In this document: positions 10,085-23,276 of the stretch, in pieces
Numbering within the stretch: position 1 is the stretch's first letter
Layout of the letters: every line of letters begins with the position of its first letter
DNA from: an uncultured Shewanella sp.
GTDB lineage: Bacteria; Pseudomonadota; Gammaproteobacteria; Enterobacterales; Shewanellaceae
NCBI RefSeq assembly: GCF_947501225.1
Contig: NZ_CANMUW010000007.1
Location: 1 to 64,000, forward strand
Reading direction: 5' to 3'
DNA: 64,000 bases
Made by a program: the position numbers and the translations under genes
The notes under the pieces: model-generated
The model's input: only the letters and a program-made list of their open reading frames with translations
Databases searched by the model: none
What the model was told of the DNA's origin: nothing

Positions 10085-10999
10085 TTATTGTTTAGGTAAA
10101 TATTTTAGTGGGTTAACAGATTTTCCATGGTAACGGATCTCGAAATGTAACATGACCCGATCGGTACCCGTACTACCCATTTTTGCCAGCGTTTGCCCTA
10201 CGGCAACAAACTGTTTCTCTTTGACTAAGATCTTATCTGCATGTGCGTAGGCGCTTAAGTAATCATCACTGTGTTTGATAATGACTAAGTTTCCATAGCC
10301 TCGAAGTGCACTTCCCGCATATACAACACGCCCATCGGCTGCGGATTTTATTATGTCACCACGATTCCCTGCTATCTTAATTCCTTTATTTCCCTGCTCT
10401 TTGGCAGAAAAAGTACCAATCAACTTACCTTTCCTTGGCCACTGCCATCGGCTTACCTTTTTTGGAAGTATATCGGTTTGCCTGTGGACAACCTGGTTAA
10501 CACTTTGTTGATTGCTTGTTACAGAATACTCAGAGTTGTGAGCTGGATCAAGTGATTTTTTTGACGGCGCTGCTTTTACCTCTCCAGCCACCACACCCTT
10601 TTTATCCACCTGTTTATTAAGGGATTTACCCACTTTCGATACAACTTTAGGACTAGTTTTTGACGTGCTTTTAGACTGTTGACTATTTGTAACAGACCGT
10701 GTCAAATTGAGGTTAAGTTTCTGCCCGGGATATATGGTATAAGGCTTCTTCAGATTGTTTTTATTAGCTAATTTAATGAAATCATTGTTCGATGCCCATG
10801 CGATGGAGTAGAGGGTATCTCCTTTCTTTACGCGATAAGAATCAGATTTTAATGAGCCTTTGTTATAAGCCGTTTTGACCGGAATGTTGACGCTTGCAAC
10901 AGGTGCGGGTCTATCTGACTGAAAACTGCAGCCGGCTATGATTACTGACAGGAAACAAAAACATAAAATGCCCCAATAGGTTTTAAACGCAACGACCAA
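10085..10999 (-). CDS. nlpD: Lipoprotein NlpD, murein hydrolase activator
   Basis: NlpD is an outer-membrane lipoprotein that activates the amidase AmiC during daughter-cell separation. The signal peptide ends in lipobox IAGC with Cys24 as the lipidated residue. A LysM peptidoglycan-binding domain follows (YRVKKGDTLYSIAW to YPGQKLNL, about 56-100). A Ser/Lys-rich linker leads to a C-terminal LytM/M23 domain (about 185-300). The domain keeps the fold signatures (HSDDYLSAYAH, LHFEIRYHGKSVNP) but lacks a full set of zinc ligands, as expected for activators. Length 304 is shorter than E. coli NlpD (379). It lies between pcm and rpoS. Confidence 0.95.
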   Translation of the reverse strand: MVVAFKTYWGILCFCFLSVIIAGCSFQSDRPAPVASVNIPVKTAYNKGSLKSDSYRVKKGDTLYSIAWASNNDFIKLANKNNLKKPYTIYPGQKLNLNLTRSVTNSQQSKSTSKTSPKVVSKVGKSLNKQVDKKGVVAGEVKAAPSKKSLDPAHNSEYSVTSNQQSVNQVVHRQTDILPKKVSRWQWPRKGKLIGTFSAKEQGNKGIKIAGNRGDIIKSAADGRVVYAGSALRGYGNLVIIKHSDDYLSAYAHADKILVKEKQFVAVGQTLAKMGSTGTDRVMLHFEIRYHGKSVNPLKYLPKQ

Positions 11000-11034
11000 G
11001 AAACGCTCCTAAACTTAACTGTCCACCGCGAACT

Positions 11035-11670
11035 TTATGCCAGCTCACCATTAACCAGCGGCACGAAACGCACCATCTCGACCACTTCAGAACTAAAAGT
11101 ATCGCCATGACGCACCACTTTCAGTAGTTGTTGCGACTCTTCACCGACTGGAATAACCAGCACACCATTATCGGCTAACTGAGCGAGCAGAGCCTCAGGT
11201 ATACTGCTGGCTGCAGCGGTAACCATGATTGAGTCAAAAGGCCCCTTATTAGCCCACCCTTTCCAGCCATCCCCATACTTGAAGGAGATATTGTGAAGAT
11301 CCAATCTCTTGAGTCGCTGTCTTGCCTGGATCTGTAAGCTCTTGATACGTTCCACCGTGCATAGTTCAGGAACCAGTTGAGCCAGAATAGCAGCCTGGTA
11401 ACCCGAACCTGTACCTATCTCCAATACCTTTGAGGGGGCATTTTCCAATAAGAGCTCAGTCATTCTCGCAACAATATAGGGCTGAGAGATAGTTTGCCCC
11501 TGTCCTATGGGCAGGGCGGTATTCTCATAAGCCTTGTGGCCAAGCGCCGTATCCAGAAACAGTTCCCTGGGAGTATCGGCCAAGGCTTTTAAAACATCTT
11601 CGTTTTTAATCCCCGCTTGGTGCAAACTTCTTGCTAAGTTCAGCGCCGACTTTGTTGCTACCCCATTCAT
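11035..11670 (-). CDS. pcm: Protein-L-isoaspartate O-methyltransferase
   Basis: Pcm repairs age-damaged proteins by methylating isoaspartyl residues with S-adenosylmethionine. The 211-residue protein carries [21 protein letters not shown] and the SAM-binding motif [18 protein letters not shown], then the family segments [22 protein letters not shown] and [20 protein letters not shown]. Its start ATG overlaps the surE 3' end by 4 bp, so the two are probably translationally coupled. Confidence 0.98.
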   Translation of the reverse strand: MNGVATKSALNLARSLHQAGIKNEDVLKALADTPRELFLDTALGHKAYENTALPIGQGQTISQPYIVARMTELLLENAPSKVLEIGTGSGYQAAILAQLVPELCTVERIKSLQIQARQRLKRLDLHNISFKYGDGWKGWANKGPFDSIMVTAAASSIPEALLAQLADNGVLVIPVGEESQQLLKVVRHGDTFSSEVVEMVRFVPLVNGELA

Positions 11671-12416
11671 ATCTTATCTATCCATTGTTGCATTGTTGAG
11701 ATCTGTTCAAAAGCCGTCAAGTCGACAGTCAAAGGCGTAACTGACACATAACCATTGGCCACCGCATGAAAATCGGTCCCCTCACTGGCATCTTGTTCAT
11801 CCCCGGGAGGGCCTAACCAAAATATATCTCGTCCGGCGGGATCCTGAGTACGAACCATGCCTTCGGCTTTATGGCGAGCCCCGAGTCGCGTTACCTTAAT
11901 CCCCTTAATCTGCTCGATAGGCAGATCAGGGACATTGATATTCAAGATTTGATCATGTGCTATCGGTTTGTTCAACAAGCCTGCTATTACTTTACAGGCA
12001 AAATGTGCGGCCGTTTCATAATGGGTCAGGCTCGAACCAACCAAAGAGATGGCGATAGCCGGTAAACCGAGAAACCGCCCCTCCATCGCAGCAGCAACGG
12101 TACCTGAATACAGGGTATCATCACCTAAGTTCGCCCCGGCATTAATACCGGATACAACCATATCGGGTTCATCGCTATACAGCTCTCGAATAGCTAAATG
12201 TACACAGTCGGTAGGAGTTCCACTTACCGAGACATAACCATTACTCAAGGTATTGATACGTAGAGGGTTAGTCAAGGTCAAAGAGTTACTGGCTCCCGAG
12301 CAGTTACGATCGGGGCCTACGGTCATCACCTGATAAGAAGTGGATAGTGCGTCTGATAGTGCTTTTATGCCAGGCGCCGTAACACCATCATCATTACTTA
12401 CAAGGATCTTAATCAT
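11667..12416 (-). CDS. surE: 5'/3'-nucleotidase SurE
   Basis: SurE is a divalent-metal-dependent phosphatase acting on nucleoside 5'- and 3'-monophosphates and short polyphosphate, needed for stationary-phase survival. The 249-residue protein starts with the metal site [14 protein letters not shown] (Asp8, Asp9) and contains [24 protein letters not shown] and [26 protein letters not shown]. It sits between truD and pcm as in E. coli. Confidence 0.98.
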   Translation of the reverse strand: MIKILVSNDDGVTAPGIKALSDALSTSYQVMTVGPDRNCSGASNSLTLTNPLRINTLSNGYVSVSGTPTDCVHLAIRELYSDEPDMVVSGINAGANLGDDTLYSGTVAAAMEGRFLGLPAIAISLVGSSLTHYETAAHFACKVIAGLLNKPIAHDQILNINVPDLPIEQIKGIKVTRLGARHKAEGMVRTQDPAGRDIFWLGPPGDEQDASEGTDFHAVANGYVSVTPLTVDLTAFEQISTMQQWIDKI

Positions 12417-12479
12417 TAATTGCCAGCTCTGTTTTACTGTTTGCGCTTACTCTATTTTAGGCCTGATTGGCTAAATCGT

Positions 12480-13547
12480 TTAAGCATTAGACTCGTCTAG
12501 TTTAGCTTGTTGACGCAACCGAAACTCGCGTTCTCTGACATCTTCGTAATCAAACAGCTCTCTTAATACCGAGGTTGCGAAACATCCCGCAGGCAGAGCA
12601 AACTTGATGACTAAGGTATCATCGCCCTCCTGTTGATAACTCAAGTGCTGTGGCTCAAGCAAAAGAGGGCGTCGCTCCTGGCTTAAACCTGCGCGCTCCA
12701 GGCCATCACGATCCAGCTCATATTCACTGAGCACCTCAGATTCGAACTTCGCCGCCTCACCCAAAGGTAAAGCAGCCCCCCTTCCCCACATAGGCGCCGA
12801 TAACTGAATATCTTTCTCTGCAAGGCGGGCGATCAGGGTTTCATCCCACTGCTCAGCTGTAAAATAGCTCTTGCTTCCCGCTAAAAGAACACTATCACCG
12901 TTTAATCTGGATAGGCCGTGCTCGGCCAATCTTGCCGACACCACCAGATTGAACAGATAGGAGCGTACAGCAGAGAGATACATGCTACTTTTTTTTCTAT
13001 CTTTAACTTTACGCCCGGTAAACATCTGCCGACCGAAGATTAAATTTTTTCCGTCGTGACCAAACCTCTGCTCACCAAAGTAGTTAGGCACCCCAGTCTC
13101 TTTAACCTTCCCGATTCTGGCTATAACATCTTCCATATCGGATATCTGGCGCAGAGTCAGTGTGAAACGATTTCCGGCCAAAGCGCCGATACGCAGTTTC
13201 TTACTGTGTCTGCTGCTGGAGAGGATGGTGAGTTGCTCACTATTCAGGCTGGTCCAATCCGGTGTTTCCTTACCGGGAATTCGTACACCAAACCACTGCT
13301 CGGTAACGGCATTCTTATCTTTCTGCCCGGCATAGGTAACCTCTTTAGGATGAACATGGGCAAACCCGGAGAGAATCTTGGCCACATCCGCGGTATTCAG
13401 GCCATCTTTTCTAATATGAAGAAGGTGATGTTCACCCTCGCCCGTTGGCACAAATGGAAGGATCTCCTGTACCTGGAAATCGCTGTTATGTGTGCGCAGG
13501 TCTGCTTTAGAAGCAGGTTTACCATGTAAATAATGAAGTTCAATCAT
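12480..13547 (-). CDS. truD: tRNA pseudouridine(13) synthase TruD
   Basis: TruD makes pseudouridine 13 in tRNA-Glu. The 355-residue protein has the family motifs DFQVQEILPF, HLLHIRKDGLNTADVA, VTYAGQKDKNAVTEQWFGV (catalytic Asp in the KDK segment) and GVPNYFGEQRFGHDGKNL. The frame extends two codons to a TTG at 13553, but the ATG at 13547 (MIELHYLHG) fits family N-termini better. It lies 63 bp upstream of surE. Confidence 0.97.
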   Translation of the reverse strand: MIELHYLHGKPASKADLRTHNSDFQVQEILPFVPTGEGEHHLLHIRKDGLNTADVAKILSGFAHVHPKEVTYAGQKDKNAVTEQWFGVRIPGKETPDWTSLNSEQLTILSSSRHSKKLRIGALAGNRFTLTLRQISDMEDVIARIGKVKETGVPNYFGEQRFGHDGKNLIFGRQMFTGRKVKDRKKSSMYLSAVRSYLFNLVVSARLAEHGLSRLNGDSVLLAGSKSYFTAEQWDETLIARLAEKDIQLSAPMWGRGAALPLGEAAKFESEVLSEYELDRDGLERAGLSQERRPLLLEPQHLSYQQEGDDTLVIKFALPAGCFATSVLRELFDYEDVREREFRLRQQAKLDESNA

Positions 13548-13613
13548 GATCAATCTTTATCTCAATCGGGTGTAGCAAATTAGTATTAAATAATAACCCG
13601 GCTAAATTGTCAG

Positions 13614-14099
13614 TTATTGCTCAGGCTTGACAAGAAGCACGACGGCTTCAACGGCAATCCCCTCTTTACGACCGGTAAAGCCCAGTTTTTCAGTCGTTGT
13701 CGCCTTCACATTGATATTGTCTATCTTAGTTTCAAAATCGAGAGCTATAACCTCACGAATGGCGGCGATATGGGGGGCAATTTTGGGTGCCTGAGCAATG
13801 ATAGTGACATCCAGATTACCTATCTCATAGCCCTTGTCTTTAGCCAGGTGGTAACAGTGGCGAAGCAGTTTGCGACTATCGGCTCCCTTAAACTCTTCAT
13901 CGGTATCGGGAAAGTGTTTTCCGATATCCCCTAGTGCTACGGCTCCGAGAACTGCATCTGAGATAGCATGTAAAACAACATCGCCATCCGAATGCGCAAT
14001 AAGCCCTGTCTCATAGGGAACATGCACCCCACCGAGTAACAGTGGTGATTCTCCACCAAATTTATGCACATCAAAACCATGACCAATACGTATATTCAT
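13614..14099 (-). CDS. ispF: 2-C-methyl-D-erythritol 2,4-cyclodiphosphate synthase
   Basis: IspF cyclises CDP-methylerythritol 2-phosphate in the MEP pathway to isoprenoids. The 161-residue protein starts [13 protein letters not shown], with metal ligands in the DVH motif, and has [21 protein letters not shown] and [18 protein letters not shown] near the end. It lies 84 bp downstream of ispD, which performs an earlier step of the same pathway. Confidence 0.98.
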   Translation of the reverse strand: MNIRIGHGFDVHKFGGESPLLLGGVHVPYETGLIAHSDGDVVLHAISDAVLGAVALGDIGKHFPDTDEEFKGADSRKLLRHCYHLAKDKGYEIGNLDVTIIAQAPKIAPHIAAIREVIALDFETKIDNINVKATTTEKLGFTGRKEGIAVEAVVLLVKPEQ

Positions 14100-14183
14100 T
14101 TACAATCCATATTTCTGTTTATAACGCCCGCTGCCATACTGGCAACTCGGGAATAGAGCGACACTTATGGCGATAAATAAAGT

Positions 14184-14888
14184 TTATCGCCCTAAGTTAG
14201 CGGTACTTCCTAAGAATAAGCCTGCCAGTACAAGATCATCCGGGTGAGTGATCTTAATATTATCGGCTCTTCCGATAACCAACCCCGGCGCCACGCCGGC
14301 CCACTCCATCGCAGAGGCTTCATCTGTAATATTTGCACCTATCGTTAACGCTTGCTCAAGATTTACTTGCAGCTCTTTAGCCGGAAATAGCTGAGGTGTT
14401 AATGCATGCCACAGCTGTTCCCTGCACACAGTCTCTTTTACGGTGCCATCGGCGTTACCACGCTTCATGGTATCTCTGACCGGCGCAGCCAGAATGGCTC
14501 CCTGAGGAAAGCACTCTCGTGATGCAATGAGCTTATCGATATCACCATGAGTCAAACAGGGGCGTGCGGCATCATGAACCAAGGCCCAGCAGTCATCACT
14601 AAGATGATTCAAACAGGCAAGCACCGAGTCGGCTCTCTCGGCTCCCCCTATAACGGCTCGCAGTTTTGGGTGTGAAGATTGAGATAAACTATTGAAGAAG
14701 CTGTCCTCGGGGTGAAGCGCCACTATCACCTCAGATATTCCAGGATGACTCAGGAGTATCTCCAGTGTCAGGCCTAAAATGGGTCTCTCACCTATCTGCA
14801 GGTACTGCTTGGGGATTTCGGCTCCCATTCGACTACCGATGCCGGCAGCTGGCACGATAGCTACAATTTTATCTTGGCTGTCATTCAT
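14184..14888 (-). CDS. ispD: 2-C-methyl-D-erythritol 4-phosphate cytidylyltransferase
   Basis: IspD transfers CMP from CTP to methylerythritol 4-phosphate in the MEP pathway. The 234-residue protein has the nucleotidyltransferase N-terminus IVPAAGIGSRMGAEIPKQYL, then VIGGAERADSVLACL, VHDAARPCL and TDEASAMEWAG. It lies 43 bp after ftsB in an ftsB-ispD-ispF-truD-surE-pcm-nlpD-rpoS run, all minus strand. Confidence 0.98.
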   Translation of the reverse strand: MNDSQDKIVAIVPAAGIGSRMGAEIPKQYLQIGERPILGLTLEILLSHPGISEVIVALHPEDSFFNSLSQSSHPKLRAVIGGAERADSVLACLNHLSDDCWALVHDAARPCLTHGDIDKLIASRECFPQGAILAAPVRDTMKRGNADGTVKETVCREQLWHALTPQLFPAKELQVNLEQALTIGANITDEASAMEWAGVAPGLVIGRADNIKITHPDDLVLAGLFLGSTANLGR

Positions 14889-14931
14889 TTTAGAACGCTC
14901 TTGCTAAATTCAGTTGGTAAACAAGGAGGAG

Positions 14932-15234
14932 TTACTGGCTTGATCCATTAAGCGATTGTCGTTGTCCTCCAACGACACGAAAGAATGTCTCATCTTTTTT
15001 TACCATGCCCAACTCATTGCGGGCACGCTCCTCTAGCGCCTCGGTCCCGCTACGGAGATCGATAATCTCTTCCCGCAATACTTGATTTCGTGCGACCAAT
15101 TTAGCATTACTCACTTGCTGCATACTGATCTGCTCTCGCAGATGAAACGATTCAGGCAGGCTATTCACTCCTAACCAAAGCTGGTATTGAAGTAAGCCTA
15201 ACAGGGCTACTAATACAAACAGGAGACGCTTCAT
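14932..15234 (-). CDS. ftsB: Cell division protein FtsB
   Basis: FtsB is a small bitopic septum protein that forms a complex with FtsL and FtsQ. The 100-residue product from the ATG at 15234 (MKRLLFVLVALLGLLQYQLW) has one N-terminal membrane helix and a coiled coil (LREQISMQQVSNAKLVARNQ and on), then the conserved EERARNELGMVKKDETFFRV. The open frame reaches 15300, but that extension overlaps the upstream eno terminator, so the internal ATG is preferred. Confidence 0.95.
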   Translation of the reverse strand: MKRLLFVLVALLGLLQYQLWLGVNSLPESFHLREQISMQQVSNAKLVARNQVLREEIIDLRSGTEALEERARNELGMVKKDETFFRVVGGQRQSLNGSSQ

Positions 15235-15288
15235 AGCTAGCTCAATACTCACTATTGAAAATTCGACGACATAGCAAAGGATAGTAAC

Positions 15289-15316
15289 AAAAAAGGCCAC
15301 CTAATGGTGACCTTTT
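15289..15316 (-). terminator. Terminator between eno and ftsB
   Basis: Minus strand: an 11-bp stem AAAAGGTCACC / GGTGGCCTTTT with one G-T pair and loop ATTA, followed by TT. It lies about 130 bp downstream of eno and upstream of the chosen ftsB start. Confidence 0.75.
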
Positions 15317-15443
15317 CAATATTCGCAGTAATTTAATCGTTTTTTGCTGTCCCTGTCATCTTAAATCTCCGTTTCAACACCTAACATATGGTGCTGAGCT
15401 AGCATTTAATGATGCTTAGGTAGCTAAAAACTAAGCGGATAAA

Positions 15444-16751
<1,308 letters not shown>

Positions 16752-16810
16752 TTAAGTTTAAAATTAAAAGTTAAAATAAAATCTGGTCACCTGAATTTAC
16801 ATTACCAAAA

Positions 16811-16850
16811 AGCAAAAAGGGCCGCTTCCAGTCAAATGGAAGCGGCCCTT
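16811..16850 (-). terminator. Terminator between pyrG and eno
   Basis: A perfect 14-bp stem AAGGGCCGCTTCCA / TGGAAGCGGCCCTT with a 6-nt loop, followed on the minus strand by a T-rich run. It starts 9 bp past the pyrG stop. eno is therefore probably transcribed mainly from its own promoter between 16740 and 16810. Confidence 0.9.
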
Positions 16851-16858
16851 AAATTGGT

Positions 16859-18559
<1,701 letters not shown>

Positions 18560-18618
18560 TTATACCAAAGCCCTAGCGATTCGACAAACAAGTTAAACAA
18601 TAATTTTGATCTAAATGT

Positions 18619-19410
18619 CTATTCCTGTAATTTTATTTCACCCCAATAACACTCCAATTCCTCTAAAGTGTGCTCCTGCATCGACTTGCCACTCTGCCCT
18701 GCCAAGGCCTCTACGCCCCTAAAGCGGCGTTCAAACTTGCTGTTGGCCTGACGAAGTGCCTGCTCGGGCTCCACCCCCAGGTGTCTTGAGAGGTTCACGA
18801 CGGCAAACAATAGATCGCCCATCTCATCCTGAACCTTAGAGGGGTTCACCTCCTGTTGCTCCACTTCATGCAAAACCTCATCGATCTCTTCATGAATCTT
18901 GTCGACAACAGGTGCAAGCTCAACCCAATCGAAGCCGACCCGAGCCACCCGTTTCTGAATCTTCATCGAGCGTGACAATGCGGGCAACCCAAGCGGGATA
19001 TTATCCAGCACCGAATGTAGCTCCTTTTCACTGCGTTCGCTTGCCTTTATCTTCTCCCAGTTATCTTTCACCTGTTCGGCACTGGCACCTTCCAGTTCAC
19101 CAAAAACATGGGGATGTCTAGAAGTGAGTTTAGTACAGATTTTGCCAACCACATCTGCAAAATCGAACAGCCCCTGCTCTTTTCCAAGTTGACAATAGAA
19201 CACCACCTGAAAAAGCAGGTCACCTAACTCGTCAGGCAGTTCATCGAGCGCCATTCGCTCTATGGTATCGGCGACCTCATAAGCCTCCTCCAGCGTAAAA
19301 GGCACTATGGTTTCAAGTGTCTGCGCCCTGTCCCAGGGACAACCACTTTCAGGGTCCCTGAGTTTAGCCATGATTTCGAGAAGGGGTTGCATGTCGGCAT
19401 TATGATGCAT
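18619..19410 (-). CDS. mazG: Nucleoside triphosphate pyrophosphohydrolase MazG
   Basis: MazG hydrolyses (d)NTPs to monophosphates and pyrophosphate and can lower ppGpp when relA is active. The 263-residue protein has two MazG domains: the first with GCPWDRAQTLETI, EEAYEV and ELGDLLFQVVFY, and the second with EEIDEVLHEVE and EMGDLLFAVVNL, ending ELECYWGEIK. It follows relA, the conserved arrangement, with a terminator in the gap. Confidence 0.97.
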   Translation of the reverse strand: MHHNADMQPLLEIMAKLRDPESGCPWDRAQTLETIVPFTLEEAYEVADTIERMALDELPDELGDLLFQVVFYCQLGKEQGLFDFADVVGKICTKLTSRHPHVFGELEGASAEQVKDNWEKIKASERSEKELHSVLDNIPLGLPALSRSMKIQKRVARVGFDWVELAPVVDKIHEEIDEVLHEVEQQEVNPSKVQDEMGDLLFAVVNLSRHLGVEPEQALRQANSKFERRFRGVEALAGQSGKSMQEHTLEELECYWGEIKLQE

Positions 19411-19446
19411 CGATGTTCCTTGAATGAATGTTACTATTTAAGTCAA

Positions 19447-19481
19447 AACAAAAATGAAAATGACGACCTGGGCCGTCATTT
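19447..19481 (-). terminator. Terminator of relA
   Basis: Minus strand: an 8-bp stem AAATGACG / CGTCATTT, then a T-rich tail (TTTTCATTTTTG). It lies 30 bp past the relA stop and just upstream of mazG. Confidence 0.7.
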
Positions 19482-19510
19482 ATAAGCAATCTATACCAAT
19501 TAGGCCAATG

Positions 19511-21718
19511 TTATAGTCTTCTGGCCTCACTGACTCCATCGATCTGAGTCAACTTAGCGATCACTCTCGATAAACCATCGAGGTTATAGAGCTCAAGTTC
19601 GAGTTCAATTGCCGCCGTTTGTGTTTTAACATCCGAAGAGGAGCTCATCGCCATCACATGGGTCTTCTCCGCCGCCAATACCGATGTCAGGTCACGCAAC
19701 AGACCCGAGCGATCGTTGGCAATGATTCGAAGACGGATCTTGTACCCCCCGGAATAGTTCTCCCCCCAGACCACATCCACGGCTCGTTCAGGATGGGCTC
19801 GCATCAGCTCTTTCACCTGCTCGCAATCGGCTCTATGTACCGAAATACCACGCCCCTTGGTGATAAAGCCAAAGATCTCATCGCCCGGCACGGGCTGACA
19901 ACAGCGAGCAATATGGCTCATAAGATTGCCTACACCGTTGACCTCTACCTGCCCCTTACCCTTACGAGTACTCTTGCTTTGACTCTTTTTGACCAGATCT
20001 TCTACCGCTTCCTCATCCGAGAGATCATTGATTCGCATCTGGCTCTGAACGTGGTTAACGACCTGATTCAGGCGGACATCACCACCTCCTATCCCCGCAA
20101 GAAGATCGTCCATACTCACCATGTTAAAACGCTCGACCGCGCTGTGGGCATCCTTAATCCTCAAGCCGGAACGGGATAGCTCTGCCTCAAGCATCTCTTT
20201 ACCGGCAACGATATTCTTATCTCTGTCCTGTTGCTTAAACCAGTGCTGAATTTTCGAACGAGCCCGGGAGGTACGAATATAGCCCAGATTTGGATTCAGC
20301 CAGTCACGCTTAGGGTTTGGATGCTTGGAAGTGATGATCTCAATCCGCTCACCGGTTTCCACCTGATAGGTGAAAGGCACGATTCTGCCATCGACCTTGG
20401 CACCGATACACTTATGACCGACATGCGAATGAATGTAGTAGGCAAAATCCAATACGGTTGAGCCAAGGGGCAGATCGACCACTTCGCCATTGGGAGTAAA
20501 TACATAGACACGATCTTCGAAGACCTGACTGCGAACCTCTTCGACCAGGTTGCCACTTTCGGCGACATCTTCCTGCCATTGAAGGATCTTACGCAACCAG
20601 TTAATTTTCTCCTCATAACCGCTCTGTTTACCGCCACTCGCCCCCTCTTTATATTTCCAGTGGGCGGCGACACCGAGTTCAGCATCTTCATGCATCTGCT
20701 CGGTACGGATCTGGATCTCTACCGTTTTCCCCTCCGGGCCGACAACTATCGTATGAATTGATTGATAGCCGTTAGGTTTAGGGTTCGCCACATAGTCATC
20801 AAACTCACGGGGAATATGGTGCCAAAGCGTATGCACAACTCCCAGGGCGCCATAACAATCCTGTAGCCTGTCGGTCACGATACGCACCGCGCGCACATCG
20901 AAGAGCTCATCAAACTTGAGATCTTTGCCCTTCATCTTTTTCCAGATGCTGTAGATATGCTTAGGACGACCATAGACTTTCGCTCTGATCTGGTCTTTAT
21001 CTAAGCGGTTCTGCAGTTGAGCGACGAAATCATCGATAAAGGTTTCACGATCGATTCGCTTACCATCGAGTTGCTTGGCGATCTCTTTATAAGTTTCCGG
21101 GTGAAGATAGCGAAATGAGATATCCTCAAGCTCCCACTTGAGTTGACCGATACCCAGCCTGTTCGCTAAGGGAGCATAGATATCTGCAATTTCACGAGCC
21201 AACAACACACGGGTCTCTTCGTCGGCATTTTTCACTTCACGCAGCAGGCAGATCCGTTCGGCCAACTTAATCACGACGGCCCGTACATCTTCGACCATCG
21301 CCAGCAACATGCGACGAATGTTGTCGATTTGAGGCTCTCCGGCCCTGGATTGATCATCGACCTTAAGCGCTCCGATGGCGTTCATGGTTTCGACGCTGCT
21401 CACCAGTCTGGCTAACCCGCTTCCGAAAGTCTCCTCTAACGCCTCTTTAGACAGTAGACCGGCTTCGAATACAACAAACAGCACAGAAGCCTGAAGCGTA
21501 TCGATATCCATATTCAGCGGCGCGAGGATCTCGATCATCTCTCTTGCACGCTGGTTCAGCAGATCATTATCTTCTTCACTCTCGGCAACCATTGTTTCGA
21601 TACGGCTGATCAGTTCAAGTAAAGTCTGGGCTTCATCCGTATCGCTGATGTAGCGATTGACCCACTCCTCCAGCTGAAAATCCGGATCACTAAAGTGTGC
21701 TTCTCGAACTGATACCAT
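19511..21718 (-). CDS. relA: (p)ppGpp synthetase RelA
   Basis: RelA binds stalled ribosomes with uncharged tRNA and makes (p)ppGpp, starting the stringent response. The 735-residue protein has a degenerate hydrolase domain: SpoT-type HD residues are replaced (FVVFEAGLLS), as in true RelA. The synthetase domain has FDVRAVRIVTD, NGYQSIHTIV and VEIQIRTEQMH. TGS (VYVFTPNGEVVDLPLGSTVLDFAY), zinc-finger (HIARCCQPVPGDEI) and C-terminal ACT domains follow. It lies between rlmD and mazG. Confidence 0.98.
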   Translation of the reverse strand: MVSVREAHFSDPDFQLEEWVNRYISDTDEAQTLLELISRIETMVAESEEDNDLLNQRAREMIEILAPLNMDIDTLQASVLFVVFEAGLLSKEALEETFGSGLARLVSSVETMNAIGALKVDDQSRAGEPQIDNIRRMLLAMVEDVRAVVIKLAERICLLREVKNADEETRVLLAREIADIYAPLANRLGIGQLKWELEDISFRYLHPETYKEIAKQLDGKRIDRETFIDDFVAQLQNRLDKDQIRAKVYGRPKHIYSIWKKMKGKDLKFDELFDVRAVRIVTDRLQDCYGALGVVHTLWHHIPREFDDYVANPKPNGYQSIHTIVVGPEGKTVEIQIRTEQMHEDAELGVAAHWKYKEGASGGKQSGYEEKINWLRKILQWQEDVAESGNLVEEVRSQVFEDRVYVFTPNGEVVDLPLGSTVLDFAYYIHSHVGHKCIGAKVDGRIVPFTYQVETGERIEIITSKHPNPKRDWLNPNLGYIRTSRARSKIQHWFKQQDRDKNIVAGKEMLEAELSRSGLRIKDAHSAVERFNMVSMDDLLAGIGGGDVRLNQVVNHVQSQMRINDLSDEEAVEDLVKKSQSKSTRKGKGQVEVNGVGNLMSHIARCCQPVPGDEIFGFITKGRGISVHRADCEQVKELMRAHPERAVDVVWGENYSGGYKIRLRIIANDRSGLLRDLTSVLAAEKTHVMAMSSSSDVKTQTAAIELELELYNLDGLSRVIAKLTQIDGVSEARRL

Positions 21719-21850
21719 CTCAATAACGTCCTTAATTGATAATTAAAAGAGTGGTAAACAACACCACCCATGGAAGTAATGTATCTATCTTCAGCATTGT
21801 GCCGTACTTGTCAATTAACAAACGCTGACAAATGAGGCAATTAACAGAAA

Positions 21851-23179
21851 TTAATCCAATTCAAACAGCGCCATGGCTTCGATATGATGCGTTTGCGGAA
21901 ACATGTCGATCAAACCCAGCCTTTTAAGCTTATAACCATGCTTTAACAGAGGTTCGCTGTCCCTGGCTAAACTTGAGGGATCGCATGAGACATAAACTAT
22001 CGCCTTGGGCTTCATCTTTTTCAGCCACTGAAGACTCTCAAATGCCCCCGCTCTGGCCGGGTCTAATAGCAGTTTATCCACCTTTCCTAACCATGGCTCT
22101 TTAGAGAGATCGGCACTCAGGTCCGTATGAAAGAATGACACATTCTCAATTTTACTGTCGGCGGCATTATCTCTGGCCTGTTTAACCATCTCGGGAACAC
22201 CCTCGACACCGATCACCTCGCCGCCGGCCCTTGCCAATGGCAGGCTGAAGTTTCCGACGCCGCAAAACAGATCCAGTACCCGCTCATCCCCCTGTACAGA
22301 TAACCAATCGACAGCCTGTTTAACCATAGCCTCGTTGATGGCGGCATTTACCTGCACAAAGTTTCCCGGAGTAAAGTTAAGCTTCACGTCACCTAAGGTA
22401 TAATATGGCAGCTCATCGTTATCTCCGAAAATGGTAAGCTCACCTTCATTCCCTTGAACAACCAGACTTATGCTTTTCTCATTTGCGAAGCAGGCGAGCT
22501 TCTTCGCATCTTTGTCAGACAGTGCCTTAGTCATCCTCAATACGGCAAAGTAGCCATTATCGGCATCGATCAACTCCAGGTGCCCCAGCGCCTTCTTAGC
22601 CGTGAGTTGATTAAGTAACACCGAAATGGGCGAAATCAGATCGGATAGGGGCTTAGCGAGAACCGGACACTGCTTGATATCTATAACCTGCCTGCTCGAA
22701 GAGGCTCGAAAACCTAAGGTTATCTGCTTACTCTCTTTGTTGTAGTAGGTCGCCAAACGAGCACGTCTGCGATAATGCCAGCCATCACCGGTTAATGCCG
22801 GGGCCAGTAACTCGGCTTCGGTATGACTCAACTTAGCCATAAGATCGACCAGTGTAGACTGTTTATGACTACGTTGCTTATCTATCGAAAGGTGTTGCAG
22901 GTCGCATCCTCCACACTTGTCATAGTAGGGGCACCTGGGTTCAACCCTATCATGGGAATCTGACTCGACCTTGAGCAACTTTGCGCGGGCATGGCGCTTC
23001 TTCTGCTCGATAAGCTGTGCCGCTACCCTTTCACCGGGAAGGGCACCGGGAATAAAGACAACTTTCCCCTGATGCTGGGCTATTCCGGCACCTAAGTGAT
23101 CCAATTGAGTCACATCTAATGTGACTTTTGCCGATAGTTGCTTAGAACTGTTTGGTTTCGCTTTAAAAAACTGTGCCAT
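21851..23179 (-). CDS. rlmD: 23S rRNA (uracil-1939-C5)-methyltransferase RlmD
   Basis: RlmD methylates U1939 of 23S rRNA with SAM and carries a [4Fe-4S] cluster. The 442-residue protein has an N-terminal TRAM domain ([18 protein letters not shown]), the cluster cysteines in [18 protein letters not shown] motifs [15 protein letters not shown] and [12 protein letters not shown], and the catalytic cysteine in [13 protein letters not shown]. It is divergent from barA and upstream of relA, the order seen in E. coli. Confidence 0.98.
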   Translation of the reverse strand: MAQFFKAKPNSSKQLSAKVTLDVTQLDHLGAGIAQHQGKVVFIPGALPGERVAAQLIEQKKRHARAKLLKVESDSHDRVEPRCPYYDKCGGCDLQHLSIDKQRSHKQSTLVDLMAKLSHTEAELLAPALTGDGWHYRRRARLATYYNKESKQITLGFRASSSRQVIDIKQCPVLAKPLSDLISPISVLLNQLTAKKALGHLELIDADNGYFAVLRMTKALSDKDAKKLACFANEKSISLVVQGNEGELTIFGDNDELPYYTLGDVKLNFTPGNFVQVNAAINEAMVKQAVDWLSVQGDERVLDLFCGVGNFSLPLARAGGEVIGVEGVPEMVKQARDNAADSKIENVSFFHTDLSADLSKEPWLGKVDKLLLDPARAGAFESLQWLKKMKPKAIVYVSCDPSSLARDSEPLLKHGYKLKRLGLIDMFPQTHHIEAMALFELD

Positions 23180-23211
23180 TTAGGCCTCTAAATCAATAAT
23201 AATACTGGCCA

Positions 23212-23235
23212 AGACTGCCTCTCTTCTGGCAGTCT
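23212..23235. repeat. Inverted repeat between rlmD and barA
   Basis: AGACTGCC and GGCAGTCT form a perfect 8-bp stem with an 8-nt loop in the divergent intergenic region. There is no T run. It could be a regulator site or an mRNA leader hairpin for rlmD or barA. Confidence 0.55.
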
Positions 23236-23276
23236 AGTGTAACGTTTGTCAAAAAACTGGTAAATCAGCTAACCTA